DNA of 64,000 bases from Phyllobacterium pellucidum (lineage in GTDB: Bacteria; Pseudomonadota; Alphaproteobacteria; Rhizobiales; Rhizobiaceae): positions 1 to 64,000 of the forward strand of contig NZ_JABUMX010000003.1 of NCBI RefSeq assembly GCF_013327855.1. Reading direction: 5' to 3'. The notes under the pieces are model-generated. The model searched no databases, had not been told where the DNA came from, and saw nothing but the letters and a program-made list of their open reading frames with translations. A program made the position numbers and the translations under genes. The first letter of the stretch is position 1. Every line of letters begins with the position of its first letter. Of this stretch, positions 20,029-31,646 are shown piece after piece.

Positions 20029-20355
20029 TCAGCAGTCGCCGCTTTGCGAACCGTCGCTTTTTATAATGCAAACCGCATTTGGCGATCGCTGCAATACGCT
20101 ACGGTGAATCGTATAGGTCTTGGTCGATGGATCGTCTTTCCGGATGGAGCCGGTTGCCATCTCGTCGAGAGACCGGCCAGCGGAATAATCGACGACGGAC
20201 TGCGAGCCGCGATCGGCCAGCGGCGCTATGATCAGCGCCAGTGCAATGGCAGCCGAACCGAATAGCAAAGTGATGCGCAGCAGCCCGGTACCCGCATTCA
20301 TTAGCGTACCTGACAGCCGCGGTTCATCCTCGCGATAGTCTTCCTTGCGCGCCAT
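20029..20355 (-). CDS. Small single-pass membrane protein, unknown function
   Basis: A 108-residue protein of no family I recognise. A charged N-terminus (MARKEDYREDEPR) precedes one membrane helix (about 27-46); the remainder should be periplasmic and ends with two cysteines (in VCIIKSDGSQSGDC) that could pair. The start is the ATG with AGGTGG six bases upstream, rather than the ATG six codons earlier. It converges with the methyltransferase gene (3-bp gap). Confidence 0.7.
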   Translation of the reverse strand: MARKEDYREDEPRLSGTLMNAGTGLLRITLLFGSAAIALALIIAPLADRGSQSVVDYSAGRSLDEMATGSIRKDDPSTKTYTIHRSVLQRSPNAVCIIKSDGSQSGDC

Positions 20356-20453
20356 GCCCCACCTGAACTTCATTGCCCCAATTCGGCTAAAAGTCGCTCA
20401 ATCAGGTGAAGGATTCATTAACACTTGGAAGACTTGGCAATTTACAGTTGTGT

Positions 20454-20870
20454 TCAAAGGAGATCGATCAGAAACGGGATCAGAGGTATGTCGGCAGGCG
20501 GCATTGGATAGTCGCGCATGTCTCTTGCCCTTACCCATTTCAGCGCCTGCCCTTCCATCGGACGGGGAATACCCTCATAGCGGCGGCAGATGAACAGCGG
20601 CATCAAGAGGTGAAAAGTCTCATAGGTATGGCTCGCGAAGGTTAGCGGCGCGAGACAGGCCGGCTTGACGGTGATGCCGAGCTCTTCATGCAGTTCGCGA
20701 ATGAGACTCTCTTCGGGCGTTTCACCCGGATCGACCTTGCCGCCGGGAAACTCCCAGAGCCCCGCGAGCGATTTGCCTTCAGGGCGCTGGGTCAGGAGCA
20801 CGCGCCCGTCGGCGTCAACAAGGGCGCAGGCCGTAACGAGAAGGATCGGGTGCGACACGCGCTCACTCAT
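20454..20870 (-). CDS. mutT: (Deoxy)nucleoside triphosphate pyrophosphohydrolase, MutT type
   Basis: A 138-residue Nudix hydrolase. The box is complete: G44-x5-E50-x7-R58-E-L-H-E62-E63-L-G65. The length and the LTQRPEGKSLAGLWEFPGGK segment match MutT, which removes 8-oxo-dGTP from the nucleotide pool. The start overlaps the stop of the acetyltransferase gene by 8 bases, so it is probably the last gene of the leftward run parvulin, argJ, acetyltransferase, mutT. Confidence 0.93.
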   Translation of the reverse strand: MSERVSHPILLVTACALVDADGRVLLTQRPEGKSLAGLWEFPGGKVDPGETPEESLIRELHEELGITVKPACLAPLTFASHTYETFHLLMPLFICRRYEGIPRPMEGQALKWVRARDMRDYPMPPADIPLIPFLIDLL

Positions 20871-21618
20871 GATCGGGCGCCTGTCTGTAGACGTAACGAT
20901 AGGCTTCCTTGAAACCCAATTGTTCGTAGAGCCCGATCGCGGCGGTATTTTCGACCTCGACCTGCAGCCATGCCTTTTTTGCCCCGTGCTGTTCGGCCCA
21001 CTTCAGTGCCGAGCGCACGATCGCGCGCCCCAGCCCGGCGCGCCGGCGCTCGGCTGCGGTGCTGATGTTGAACAAGCCAACAAGAGCGCCGTCCTGAACA
21101 CCGATCGCGGTTGCAACCGGCTCGGCGTTCTCCTCGACGACAAAAAGTCCCTTTGAAGGTTTGATCCCGCTGATCACTTCGAAAAGGCCAGGCTTCACTG
21201 AAGGATCATCTCCCTGGACCTTGATCGAAGCATCGATGAACCTGCCGATGTCCTTGAGCGGTATTTGATCGATGGCGTCGCCGACATCGACATGCGCGAG
21301 GTCGGCAACCATGACCATCGATTCATCGAAGCGCGCCCAACCTATGCTTTCAAGATAGGTATCGAGCTCCTGTGGCGCCAGCGGCGATAGCCGGAACGTT
21401 GGCGGCCTCCCATAGGCGCGAAAGCGCTGCGCTGCGCGCGCGACGCGATTTTCCATATCGGCAACATCCCCGGGATCGAGCGGATTGACCGAATTCAGCC
21501 GTTTCGAGGGATGACTCGCGGTAATGCGAATGGCCCAGCTTCCATCGTAATGAACCGAGGACGCTGGCCAAGCCCTGAATCCAACCGCCTCAATCTGTCT
21601 GATCTTCGCCAGTTGCAT
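20863..21618 (-). CDS. GNAT family N-acetyltransferase
   Basis: A 251-residue protein with the acetyl-CoA-binding GNAT core in its C-terminal half: AERRRAGLGRAIVRSALKWA (about 186-205) and VENTAAIGLYEQLGF (about 219-233). The N-terminal half has no recognised domain. It lies 27 bases after argJ and overlaps mutT. The substrate is unknown; being between argJ and mutT does not make it an arginine gene. Confidence 0.88.
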   Translation of the reverse strand: MQLAKIRQIEAVGFRAWPASSVHYDGSWAIRITASHPSKRLNSVNPLDPGDVADMENRVARAAQRFRAYGRPPTFRLSPLAPQELDTYLESIGWARFDESMVMVADLAHVDVGDAIDQIPLKDIGRFIDASIKVQGDDPSVKPGLFEVISGIKPSKGLFVVEENAEPVATAIGVQDGALVGLFNISTAAERRRAGLGRAIVRSALKWAEQHGAKKAWLQVEVENTAAIGLYEQLGFKEAYRYVYRQAPDHE

Positions 21619-21645
21619 TCGCTATCCTTGTATGAGCAAGCCCGC

Positions 21646-22887
21646 CTAGCTGCGATAATCGCCGTTGATGGCGACATATTCCTTCGTCAGGTCGCAGGTC
21701 CAAACAGTTGCCTTGCCCTTGCCGAGGCCTATATCGACTCGGATTTTGACATCCTCATTCTTCATGTAATCAGAGGTTGCGTCTTCAGAATAGTCCGGAT
21801 CGCGTTCACCGTCGCGGGCAACGCGAATGTCGCCGAACCAGATGGCAAGGCGGTCGCGGTCGGCCGGTTCGCCTGCCTTGCCAACGGCCATGACAATGCG
21901 GCCCCAATTGGCGTCCTCGCCTGCGGCAGCGGTCTTGACGAGAGGCGAATTGGCGATCGACAGAGCAATGCGCTTGGCCGAACCGTCGGACTTTGCGCCG
22001 GTCACGTTGATCTCAAGCATCTTGCGTGCCCCCTCGCCGTCGCGAACGACCTGCAGGGCGAGGTTTTTGAGGATCCCGTCGAGCGCCTTCTTGAAATCTT
22101 TCAGCCGCTTGTCTTTGACCTTGGTGACAAGCTCGGCGCCGCGTTCGGCTGCCGAGCCCGTTGCAAACAGCAGAAGCGTATCGGAGGTGGATGTATCGCT
22201 GTCGACGGTAACGGAATTGAAACTTTTGCCTACGGATTTCGACAGGAGCTTCTGCAGCACATCCGACTCGATCGGGGCATCGGTCGCAACGAACGACAAC
22301 ATGGTCGCCATGTCAGGCGCGATCATCCCGGCGCCCTTGGCGATGCCGTTGATGGTGACCGGTACGCCGCCAAGCAGGACCGTTTCCGTCGCGACCTTGG
22401 GGAATGTGTCGGTCGTCATGATTGCGCTTGCGGCTTCCTGCCAGAAGCCGGGCACGGCCTTCTTCGTCATATCAGCAAGGAGATGGCTGAACTTGCCGGC
22501 GTCCAGAGGCTCGCCGATGACGCCCGTAGACGCGAGAAACACTTCCCCGGTTTTGCAGCCCACGGCCTTTGCTGCTGCTGCTGCGGTCAGTTTGGTCGAT
22601 TCGCGGCCTTTCTTGCCGGTAAAGGCGTTGGCATTGCCCGAATTGACCACCACCGCACGCGCTTTCCCGCCTTCGAGGCTGTCGCGGCAGAAATCGACCG
22701 CAGCGGAGGGACATTTAGACCTGGTGAAAACGCCGGCGACCGCTGCCGGCTTGTCAAAGACGATCATAAGGACGTCGGTACGGCCCTTGTACTTTATTCC
22801 GGCCTCGGCAGTGGCGATCCTGACCCCATGGATATCCGGCATCGCAGGATAGTGTTTCGGTGCCAGCGGCGAGACAGACGTAGACAT
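21646..22887 (-). CDS. argJ: Bifunctional ornithine acetyltransferase/N-acetylglutamate synthase
   Basis: A 413-residue enzyme that recycles acetyl groups in arginine synthesis, from N-acetylornithine to glutamate. It has the autoproteolysis site inside [11 protein letters not shown], where cleavage between Ala and Thr yields two chains and Thr becomes the nucleophile. The open frame runs 19 codons further upstream, but GAGGTCG before the ATG of STSVSP fixes this start and keeps the upstream hairpin outside the gene. argH lies elsewhere in the window. Confidence 0.96.
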   Translation of the reverse strand: MSTSVSPLAPKHYPAMPDIHGVRIATAEAGIKYKGRTDVLMIVFDKPAAVAGVFTRSKCPSAAVDFCRDSLEGGKARAVVVNSGNANAFTGKKGRESTKLTAAAAAKAVGCKTGEVFLASTGVIGEPLDAGKFSHLLADMTKKAVPGFWQEAASAIMTTDTFPKVATETVLLGGVPVTINGIAKGAGMIAPDMATMLSFVATDAPIESDVLQKLLSKSVGKSFNSVTVDSDTSTSDTLLLFATGSAAERGAELVTKVKDKRLKDFKKALDGILKNLALQVVRDGEGARKMLEINVTGAKSDGSAKRIALSIANSPLVKTAAAGEDANWGRIVMAVGKAGEPADRDRLAIWFGDIRVARDGERDPDYSEDATSDYMKNEDVKIRVDIGLGKGKATVWTCDLTKEYVAINGDYRS

Positions 22888-22927
22888 TGGGCGACCTCGA
22901 AAAGCGCTTTTGACAAGGTGGGAGAGC

Positions 22928-22961
22928 ATAGGGACCCGGCGCATGAACGCCGGGTCCCTAT
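22928..22961 (-). terminator. Strong hairpin between the parvulin gene and argJ
   Basis: A 14-bp perfect inverted repeat (22928-22941 with 22948-22961, arms ATAGGGACCCGGCG and its complement) around a 6-base loop begins 3 bases after the parvulin stop codon. There is no U-run after it on the minus strand, so it may stop RNA decay or partly attenuate argJ expression rather than be a classic terminator. Confidence 0.55.
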
Positions 22962-22964
22962 CAA

Positions 22965-23888
22965 TTACTGTTGCTGCTGCGCTTCCATGGCGGCCTTCAT
23001 GGCCTTTTCGGTTTCAGGATCGCCATATTCGATCTTCAAGTCGCCGCGGTCCTTCTTGACGAGATCAAGATAGCGCTCGCGAATAAGGATCGACTTTACC
23101 TGCTCCTTGACCTGGTCGAATGCCGGCGGCTGCTGCACGCGCTTGTCTTCGAGCTTGATCACGTGGAAGCCGAACTGGGTCTGCACCGGCACCTTGGTAT
23201 ACTTGCCGATTTCGAGCTCGTTGGCTGCCTTTTCGAATTCCGGCACCATCTGGCCCGGTCCGAAATAGCCGAGATCGCCACCCTGGGCCGCCGAACCATC
23301 GGTCGACTTGGCCTTGGCAACGTCCTCGAACGATGCGCCGCCATCGAGTTCCTTGATGATGGCTTCGGCTTCTTCCTTGGTCTTCACCAGAATGTGGCGC
23401 GCCCGCACCTCATTCTGCGGCGGCATGGCAGCTATTTCCTTGTCGTACCGAGCCCGGATGTCGGCATCGGTGATCTTGTCGACGACCTGCTGCTTGAAAT
23501 AGTCGTTGTGAAGCGCGCGATCCTTGAGGAATTCAAGGCGTGCCTGGAATTCCGGTGTCTGGTCGAGCTTCTCGGCCTCTGCCTTTGCCGCCAGCGACTT
23601 GATGTCGATGATTGCGGCAAGAGCGGCCAAACGCCGCTGCTCTTCCGGCAGGCGCGAAAACTGCGGATCGAGATCGGCGGCAATCTGGTCTACGTCCTTC
23701 ACGGTAACTTTCTCACCGTTGACGGTCGCAAGAACCTTGTTCGGATCGACTTTCGCGGGCTCTGCCTGGGTCGCATCGGGCTTCGGAGCTTCTGTTTTTC
23801 CTGCGTCCTGAGCCATGGCCAGAGTGGAAACACCGGTCAAAAGCAAAGCAGCAGTCATCAATGAAAGGGTTTTACGTATATGCGTCAT
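22965..23888 (-). CDS. Periplasmic parvulin-type peptidyl-prolyl isomerase
   Basis: A 307-residue exported folding factor. Residues 1-27 form a signal peptide ending ALA-type (STLAMAQ). A SurA/PrsA-like N-terminal helical region and a parvulin (PpiC) domain at about 160-250 follow, recognisable from [17 protein letters not shown] and [19 protein letters not shown]. The start is the ATG with GGAG eight bases upstream; a TTG two codons earlier is less likely. It diverges from secA, so secretion ATPase and periplasmic folding factor share an upstream region. Confidence 0.93.
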   Translation of the reverse strand: MTHIRKTLSLMTAALLLTGVSTLAMAQDAGKTEAPKPDATQAEPAKVDPNKVLATVNGEKVTVKDVDQIAADLDPQFSRLPEEQRRLAALAAIIDIKSLAAKAEAEKLDQTPEFQARLEFLKDRALHNDYFKQQVVDKITDADIRARYDKEIAAMPPQNEVRARHILVKTKEEAEAIIKELDGGASFEDVAKAKSTDGSAAQGGDLGYFGPGQMVPEFEKAANELEIGKYTKVPVQTQFGFHVIKLEDKRVQQPPAFDQVKEQVKSILIRERYLDLVKKDRGDLKIEYGDPETEKAMKAAMEAQQQQ

Positions 23889-23950
23889 GGTCAATTTCTC
23901 CTCGGAAGGACCGGTACGTGCTAGGAATGCGGCAGAATTTTGCTATGGCG

Positions 23951-23966
23951 AAGCGATCAATCGCTT
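23951..23966. promoter_or_regulatory. Palindrome in the parvulin/secA divergent region
   Basis: AAGCGAT-CA-ATCGCTT is a perfect 7-bp inverted repeat with a 2-base centre, located between the two divergent starts. It has the size of a dimeric repressor or activator site, but no regulator can be named. Confidence 0.4.
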
Positions 23967-23978
23967 GCTGCTTCAACA

Positions 23979-24007
23979 TTGACATAATTCGGGACCCCTC
24001 TTATCTG
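23979..24007 (+). promoter_or_regulatory. Possible housekeeping promoter for secA
   Basis: TTGACA (23979-23984) is followed after 17 bases by TATCTG (24002-24007), about 150 bases before the secA start. The -35 is perfect and the -10 weak, as is common in Alphaproteobacteria. Confidence 0.4.
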
Positions 24008-24154
24008 TCCATCGGCTTTGCGTCCAGATAGCTTGGCAACCATACGCTTATAGATTTGGCTTGGTGTCCGTATTGTAACAGGCATGCTTCATGCGGGCGG
24101 CGGGCGCCATTAAATGCCGGGTTTCCTGGCAAAACGGATTAGAGAGGACCAGGG

Positions 24155-26881
<2,727 letters not shown>

Positions 26882-26909
26882 AGTCGCCCGATCAATGACT
26901 TATGAAAAG

Positions 26910-26936
26910 GGCCGCGCTCACCACGCGGCCTTTTTT
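26910..26936 (+). terminator. Rho-independent terminator of secA
   Basis: GGCCGCG (26910-26916) pairs with CGCGGCC (26924-26930) around a 7-base loop, followed by six T. A run of A at 26905-26908 extends the stem. It starts 28 bases after the secA stop. Confidence 0.9.
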
Positions 26937-27018
26937 CTCCTGTGAGCGCACACCTTCGGGGCGTTGACATTCCGAACCGTTTCTAAACGTTTACGGACTA
27001 ATACCCAGGGTTGAACAA

Positions 27019-28452
27019 GTGGAGCGGCCTTTGCGAATTTCTGCGGTACGAACTGCAGACCTTCTATTGCCAAAACGACTGTCGGAGCAGCTTAATCCGT
27101 GGCTTTTACGCCTCGACCAGCTGTTCGACGGATCGAACCAGCATGCCGTTGCGCAGCGCGTCTCGCTTATCGCTTTTTCCGTTCGCATTTTCAGCGCCAT
27201 GATCGCCCTGATTTCGCAGGTGATCTTCGCGCGCTGGATGGGCCAGTTCGAATACGGCATCTTCGTGCTCGTCTGGGTGACGGTGGTCATCCTTGGAAAC
27301 CTTTCCTGCCTCGGCTTCCAGACCACCGTCATCCGCTTCGTCCCGGAATATCTAGAGCGCGGCCAGCTGAACCATCTGCGCGGCATTCTATTCACCAGCA
27401 AGACGTTTGCCGTCGGCCTTACCACCCTGGTTGCGCTTATCGGCGCGGCCGGCGTCTATATCTTCCGAGACAGGCTCGAATCCTATTACGTCGCGCCGTT
27501 TATCGCGGGCTTTATCTGCCTGCCGATGATTGCACTTGGCGATACCCTCGACGGCACGGCGCGCTCGCGCTCGTGGGCGCTTGTCGCCCTCACCCCAACC
27601 TATATCGTCCGCCCCATCCTCACCCTCATCGTCATGAGCATCGGCCATGTGACGGGTTTTGCCCCGACCGCGATGACCGCCATCATCTCGGCGATCATCG
27701 CCACCTATGCGACGAGCCTGTTCCAGTTCCTCGTCGTCCGGCACCGGTTCAAGACGGTGGTGGAGCCTGGCCCAAGGACCATAGAGTTCGGCCACTGGTT
27801 TGCGGTATCCCTGCCGATTTTCCTCGTCGAAGGCTTCTTCTTCCTGCTGACCAATGCAGATGTCCTGATGGTAGGCCGCTTCCTCGATCCCGAGAAAGTC
27901 GCAACCTACTTTGCCACGGTGAAACTTCTGGCGCTCGTGCATTTCGTCTATTTTTCAGTAAAGGCCGGGGCGGCGCAACGCTATTCCGAGCTGATGCAGA
28001 GCCACAACCAGGCGGAGCTCGGGCAATTCGCCCGCGATACGGCGCGCTGGACTTTCTGGCCTTCGCTCGCCATGGCGATGCTGCTGCTCGTTGCCGGCAA
28101 GCCGCTTCTTTACCTTTTCGGCGCGCAGTTCACCGATGGTTATCCGTTGCTTTTCATCATGGTGATCGGCGTCGTCGCCCGTGCATCGGTCGGCCCGGCG
28201 GAGAGCCTTCTCAATATGGCCGGCAGACAGAACATCTGCGCGACGGTCTACGCAGTGACGCTTGTCGTAAACATCTGTCTCAGCATACTTTTGATCCCGA
28301 TCTATGGCCTGGCGGGCGCCGCCTGCGCCACCGCATTCTCAATGGTGTTTGAAGCGGCGACCCTGTCACTGACCGTCTATTATCGCCTGGGCATAACAAT
28401 GTTTGTTTTTGCCGGCAGGTCTGAAGCCAAGCCCGCCAAGGAAGAAATCTGA
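27019..28452 (+). CDS. Polysaccharide flippase-like membrane protein (MOP superfamily)
   Basis: A 477-residue inner-membrane protein with about 12-14 helices, resembling the Wzx/MurJ-type lipid-linked oligosaccharide flippases. An amphipathic N-terminal region of some 45 residues precedes the first helix. A GTG start with AGGG nine bases upstream is used. Its stop codon shares a base with the ATG of the next gene (TGATG), so flippase and acetyltransferase are made together. No glycosyltransferases are nearby, so which glycan it moves is unknown. Confidence 0.85.
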   Translation: MERPLRISAVRTADLLLPKRLSEQLNPWLLRLDQLFDGSNQHAVAQRVSLIAFSVRIFSAMIALISQVIFARWMGQFEYGIFVLVWVTVVILGNLSCLGFQTTVIRFVPEYLERGQLNHLRGILFTSKTFAVGLTTLVALIGAAGVYIFRDRLESYYVAPFIAGFICLPMIALGDTLDGTARSRSWALVALTPTYIVRPILTLIVMSIGHVTGFAPTAMTAIISAIIATYATSLFQFLVVRHRFKTVVEPGPRTIEFGHWFAVSLPIFLVEGFFFLLTNADVLMVGRFLDPEKVATYFATVKLLALVHFVYFSVKAGAAQRYSELMQSHNQAELGQFARDTARWTFWPSLAMAMLLLVAGKPLLYLFGAQFTDGYPLLFIMVIGVVARASVGPAESLLNMAGRQNICATVYAVTLVVNICLSILLIPIYGLAGAACATAFSMVFEAATLSLTVYYRLGITMFVFAGRSEAKPAKEEI

Positions 28453-29738
28453 TGGCAGCCACACCCCTTCTCGAAGAATTGGCCGCTGGCCCGTCCGCAC
28501 AGATCATTGCGCAGCTTTCCGGCTTCGACAATCCGGGGGATGCGGCAAAGCAGATCGAGGAATCGCTCGGCAATCGAGGCGTGCCGCGCAAGCTCTCGGT
28601 CTATTCGGCGTCCGCCGGCTTCGAACTTCTCGAAGAACTCGACTACCTGACCTACCGCACCGTCGAGCCGAATATCTTCTTCAATCCGCGCTTCCTTGCC
28701 CCGGCCATGCCTCGCCTTGACGACAGGCAGGTGCGCCTGATGGTCGTGCGCGACGAAAACGACGCCAAGAGCCGGCTGCGCTTCGTCATGCCCTATACGA
28801 TCGAAAGGCCTGGCTTTGCCCTTTCGGCCTCGATCATCCGTGGCTGGGCGACTTCGTTTGGCCCGCAGGGAACGCCATTGATCGACCGCGATGACCCGAT
28901 CGGCGTGCTCAATGATTTCTTCGACATGATCGGCCGCAAGCATTTGAAGCTGCCGCAGATCCTGGTCTTGCCCGACATGCTCCTCAACCGGCCGGTGGCG
29001 CAGTTGATCCGCTCGGTTGCCATGGACCGCGACCTTACGATCGAAACCGTCAACCAGGTCGAGCGGCCCTTCATCGAAAGCAAGCTCGACGGCGACGATT
29101 ATCTGCGCGAAGCCATCGGCACCCGCCACGCCAAGGAGTACCGGCGCCTGTGGCGCCGCCTCGCCGAAAAGGGCAAGCTGACCTCCACCGTCAGCCGCAG
29201 CGAAGAAGACATTCGCCTCAAGCTCGAAGAGTTTCTGGCCCTTGAAGCGAGCGGCTGGAAGGGCCAGCGCGGCTCGGCGATGGCCGTCGATCGTTTCCGC
29301 GCCGCCTTTGCCCGGGAAGCTGTCAACAACCTCGCAGGACGCGATCTGGCGCGCATCCACGCGCTTGAACTCGACGGCAAGACCATCGCCGTTCTCGTCG
29401 TTTTTGTCGAAGCCGGCGAAGCCTGGACCTGGAAAACCGCATACGATGAAAGCCTCGGCGCCTATTCGCCAGGGGTGCTCCTGATGATCGAGATGCTGAA
29501 GAACCACCTCGACGATCCGAACATCGACCGGACCGACTCTTGCGCCATCCCCGACCACCCCGTCGCCTCTCGCCTCTTTCGCGAGCGCGAATTGATCGGG
29601 ACGCTGGTGATCGGACTGACGCCCGGAGCTGACCGCGCCGCACGCCAGGCGGCGTCGCAACTCCACCTCTACCGACGCACCCAGAACCTTGCCCGCGCCC
29701 TGCGTGAGCGGATACGGGATTTCACCCGGCGGAAGTAG
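28452..29738 (+). CDS. GNAT-fold acetyltransferase of the CelD/BcsL type
   Basis: A 428-residue protein with the Acetyltransf_6 domain found in proteins annotated as involved in cellulose or exopolysaccharide synthesis. The recognisable part is at about 250-370, with LEASGWKGQRGSAMA followed by the IHALELDGKTIAVLVVF and WTWKTAYDESLGAYSPGVLL segments. It is translationally coupled to the preceding flippase. Together they suggest acetylation or another acyl modification of an exported glycan; this is inference. Confidence 0.85.
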   Translation: MAATPLLEELAAGPSAQIIAQLSGFDNPGDAAKQIEESLGNRGVPRKLSVYSASAGFELLEELDYLTYRTVEPNIFFNPRFLAPAMPRLDDRQVRLMVVRDENDAKSRLRFVMPYTIERPGFALSASIIRGWATSFGPQGTPLIDRDDPIGVLNDFFDMIGRKHLKLPQILVLPDMLLNRPVAQLIRSVAMDRDLTIETVNQVERPFIESKLDGDDYLREAIGTRHAKEYRRLWRRLAEKGKLTSTVSRSEEDIRLKLEEFLALEASGWKGQRGSAMAVDRFRAAFAREAVNNLAGRDLARIHALELDGKTIAVLVVFVEAGEAWTWKTAYDESLGAYSPGVLLMIEMLKNHLDDPNIDRTDSCAIPDHPVASRLFRERELIGTLVIGLTPGADRAARQAASQLHLYRRTQNLARALRERIRDFTRRK

Positions 29739-29766
29739 TTCGCTGCGAGTGCGTGCCGCCCGGCGC

Positions 29767-30780
29767 TTACTTGGGAGCCGCGCATGACGCCGTTGTCCTA
29801 CCTTGGGCCAACTGGGTGTTCACCCATGCGGCGCTCAGCGACAGGACCTCTGACATCCGGTTTCGGCCGTCCAGATCCACCATTCCGTGGTCGAAGCTCG
29901 GAAATTCCCAGTATGTAAGATTACACCGTTCATTTTTTGCAAAGAGATCCGCCACCGATCTAGCATTGGCGACCGGGGTGGAATCGTCCTTGCCACCCTG
30001 GATAAGCAAAAGTGCGGACTTCGACAGAAGCATTGCATCCACAGCGCGGCGATCTATGGCGTCAGCCCAAAAGCGGTAGCTCGATCCAGCCCACACTTCG
30101 CTGCTTTGGGGGTTCTCCCGCGCCTTTCTGAAAGCTTCATCGACTGGCGGCCATTGGTCCCTGGGGACCGCATTCCGCGCCATTTCATCCATGATCGACT
30201 GCCGCACCATCTCACCGAATGTAACGCCGCCTCCCGTCGATAGGAGGACGGCCGCGTCGGCATCGATTTCCGGAGCAAGGCGGGCGGCGACACCGCCTCC
30301 CTCGGAACCTCCGAACAGGACGATTTTGCCGTCCCACCAGGTCTCGTCGCGGAGCGGCGTCAAAACCTGCTTATAGTCCGCGACGCGCTGCCCCATCGTG
30401 TGGTGGGCACGGAACGTCTCCGAACATCCCTTGTCGAACGGGTCGGCTGGGTCATCCCCCGGACCAACCCCATACTTGTCGACCATGAGGGCGGCGAAGC
30501 CGGGAAACGCCTTCCGTGCAACACCCAGATTCTTGCTGGCCAATGCCGACTGGCACCCCGAGCCTTGCGCGAGGATGATGATGCCAGCCCTGGCATTCTC
30601 CGGCCTGTCGAGGTACCAGTTGATGGTGCTGCCGTCTGGCCGCTTCGTCTCGTGACATTCCGGCGCGGCAGCGGCGGCGGATGCCAGTACACCAACAGTT
30701 AGTGCCGCCACAGCGAGGCGAAGCGATTTGAAATTAAGCCATCTGTAATAATCGTTCAATCTCTGCGATCTCCAGGACAT
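29767..30780 (-). CDS. Exported alpha/beta hydrolase
   Basis: A 337-residue hydrolase with a long N-terminal region: about 20 charged/aromatic residues and then a hydrophobic signal segment ending ASAAAAAPE. The fold's catalytic residues can be placed: nucleophile Ser in GGSEGGG, an Asp in the segment QGGKDDSTP, and His in FDHGM near the C-terminus. Five or six cysteines after the signal could form disulfides. The substrate is unknown. It converges with the acetyltransferase gene (28-bp gap) and stands alone. Confidence 0.82.
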   Translation of the reverse strand: MSWRSQRLNDYYRWLNFKSLRLAVAALTVGVLASAAAAAPECHETKRPDGSTINWYLDRPENARAGIIILAQGSGCQSALASKNLGVARKAFPGFAALMVDKYGVGPGDDPADPFDKGCSETFRAHHTMGQRVADYKQVLTPLRDETWWDGKIVLFGGSEGGGVAARLAPEIDADAAVLLSTGGGVTFGEMVRQSIMDEMARNAVPRDQWPPVDEAFRKARENPQSSEVWAGSSYRFWADAIDRRAVDAMLLSKSALLLIQGGKDDSTPVANARSVADLFAKNERCNLTYWEFPSFDHGMVDLDGRNRMSEVLSLSAAWVNTQLAQGRTTASCAAPK

Positions 30781-30885
30781 TTACCTCGAATATACGCCCG
30801 GACGTTCCCATTCCTCAATCGCCAATTCGAAAAGTTTCGCATTTTCAATGCGTTACAATCATGCCGTGTAAATTGCCGCTATACT

Positions 30886-31572
30886 TCAGACCGTCGCCGT
30901 CCGCTTCTCCCACTCGGCGACAATCGCCTCGCGTGCGGCAATCGACGGAGCGATGCGCTCTCTCGCCAAGGCCAGGAGCTGCGGCGAAGCCTGCCGGGGG
31001 GTGCCTGAGGAAAATGGCGGATGCGGATCATATTCGAGCGAAAGCTGGACGCGTTCTGCCTCCTGCTGCCCCATGAGTTCTGCGACGACCGCCAACCCGA
31101 AATCTATCCCTGCAGTTACTCCGCCGGCGGTGATGAGATTTCCGTCCTTGACGATGCGGGCCTCGACATGGGTCGCGCCGAAACGGGCGAGATAATCGAC
31201 TGCATTCCAATGCGTTGTCGCCCGCTTCCCCTTTAGCAGTCCTGCAGCGCCGAGGACGAGTGCCCCCGTACAGACCGAGGTCACGTAACGCGCGCCAGCA
31301 GCTTGTTCGCGCACAAATTGCAGCACGTCTTCATCCAGGAGTAATGCGTTGACGCCGGCCCCGCCCGGTATGCAGATCACATCGAGCTGAGGGCAATCGG
31401 CGAGCGTATGTGTCGGCGTCAGCATGAGGCCAGTTGCCGAGCGTACCGTGGCGAGATCCTTCCAGACAAGGTGCATCTGCGCACCCGTGGCAGAGGCGAA
31501 CATTTCATATGGACCGGTAAGATCGAGTTGCTGGACATTTGGAAAAACAAGAAATCCAAAGCGAAAAGACAT
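30886..31572 (-). CDS. DJ-1/PfpI family protein, isonitrile hydratase-like
   Basis: A 228-residue DJ-1/PfpI-fold protein. The nucleophile-elbow cysteine is in VTSVCTGALVLGAAGLLKGKRATTHW, a pattern shared with Pseudomonas isonitrile hydratase (InhA) and with the ligand domain of GlxA regulators. The ATG is preceded by AAGGAG; the longer frame upstream runs into the divergent gene's control region. It lies head to head with the GlxA-type regulator at 31647, which has a related N-terminal domain. The real substrate is not shown by the sequence. Confidence 0.88.
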   Translation of the reverse strand: MSFRFGFLVFPNVQQLDLTGPYEMFASATGAQMHLVWKDLATVRSATGLMLTPTHTLADCPQLDVICIPGGAGVNALLLDEDVLQFVREQAAGARYVTSVCTGALVLGAAGLLKGKRATTHWNAVDYLARFGATHVEARIVKDGNLITAGGVTAGIDFGLAVVAELMGQQEAERVQLSLEYDPHPPFSSGTPRQASPQLLALARERIAPSIAAREAIVAEWEKRTATV

Positions 31573-31615
31573 GGGCAAACTCCTTATTGACTTCTGGCAG
31601 TTTACGACATCAGAC

Positions 31616-31633
31616 TTTGGCAAGTTTGCCAAA
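31616..31633. promoter_or_regulatory. Probable GlxA-family operator between the divergent genes
   Basis: TTTGGCAAGTTTGCCAAA is a perfect 8-bp inverted repeat with a 2-base centre in the 74-bp gap between the DJ-1 gene and the regulator. Its place suggests it controls both. A looser copy of the TTGGCAA half-site lies at 32610-32635, before the next rightward gene. Confidence 0.6.
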
Positions 31634-31646
31634 GGCCCCACATTTC

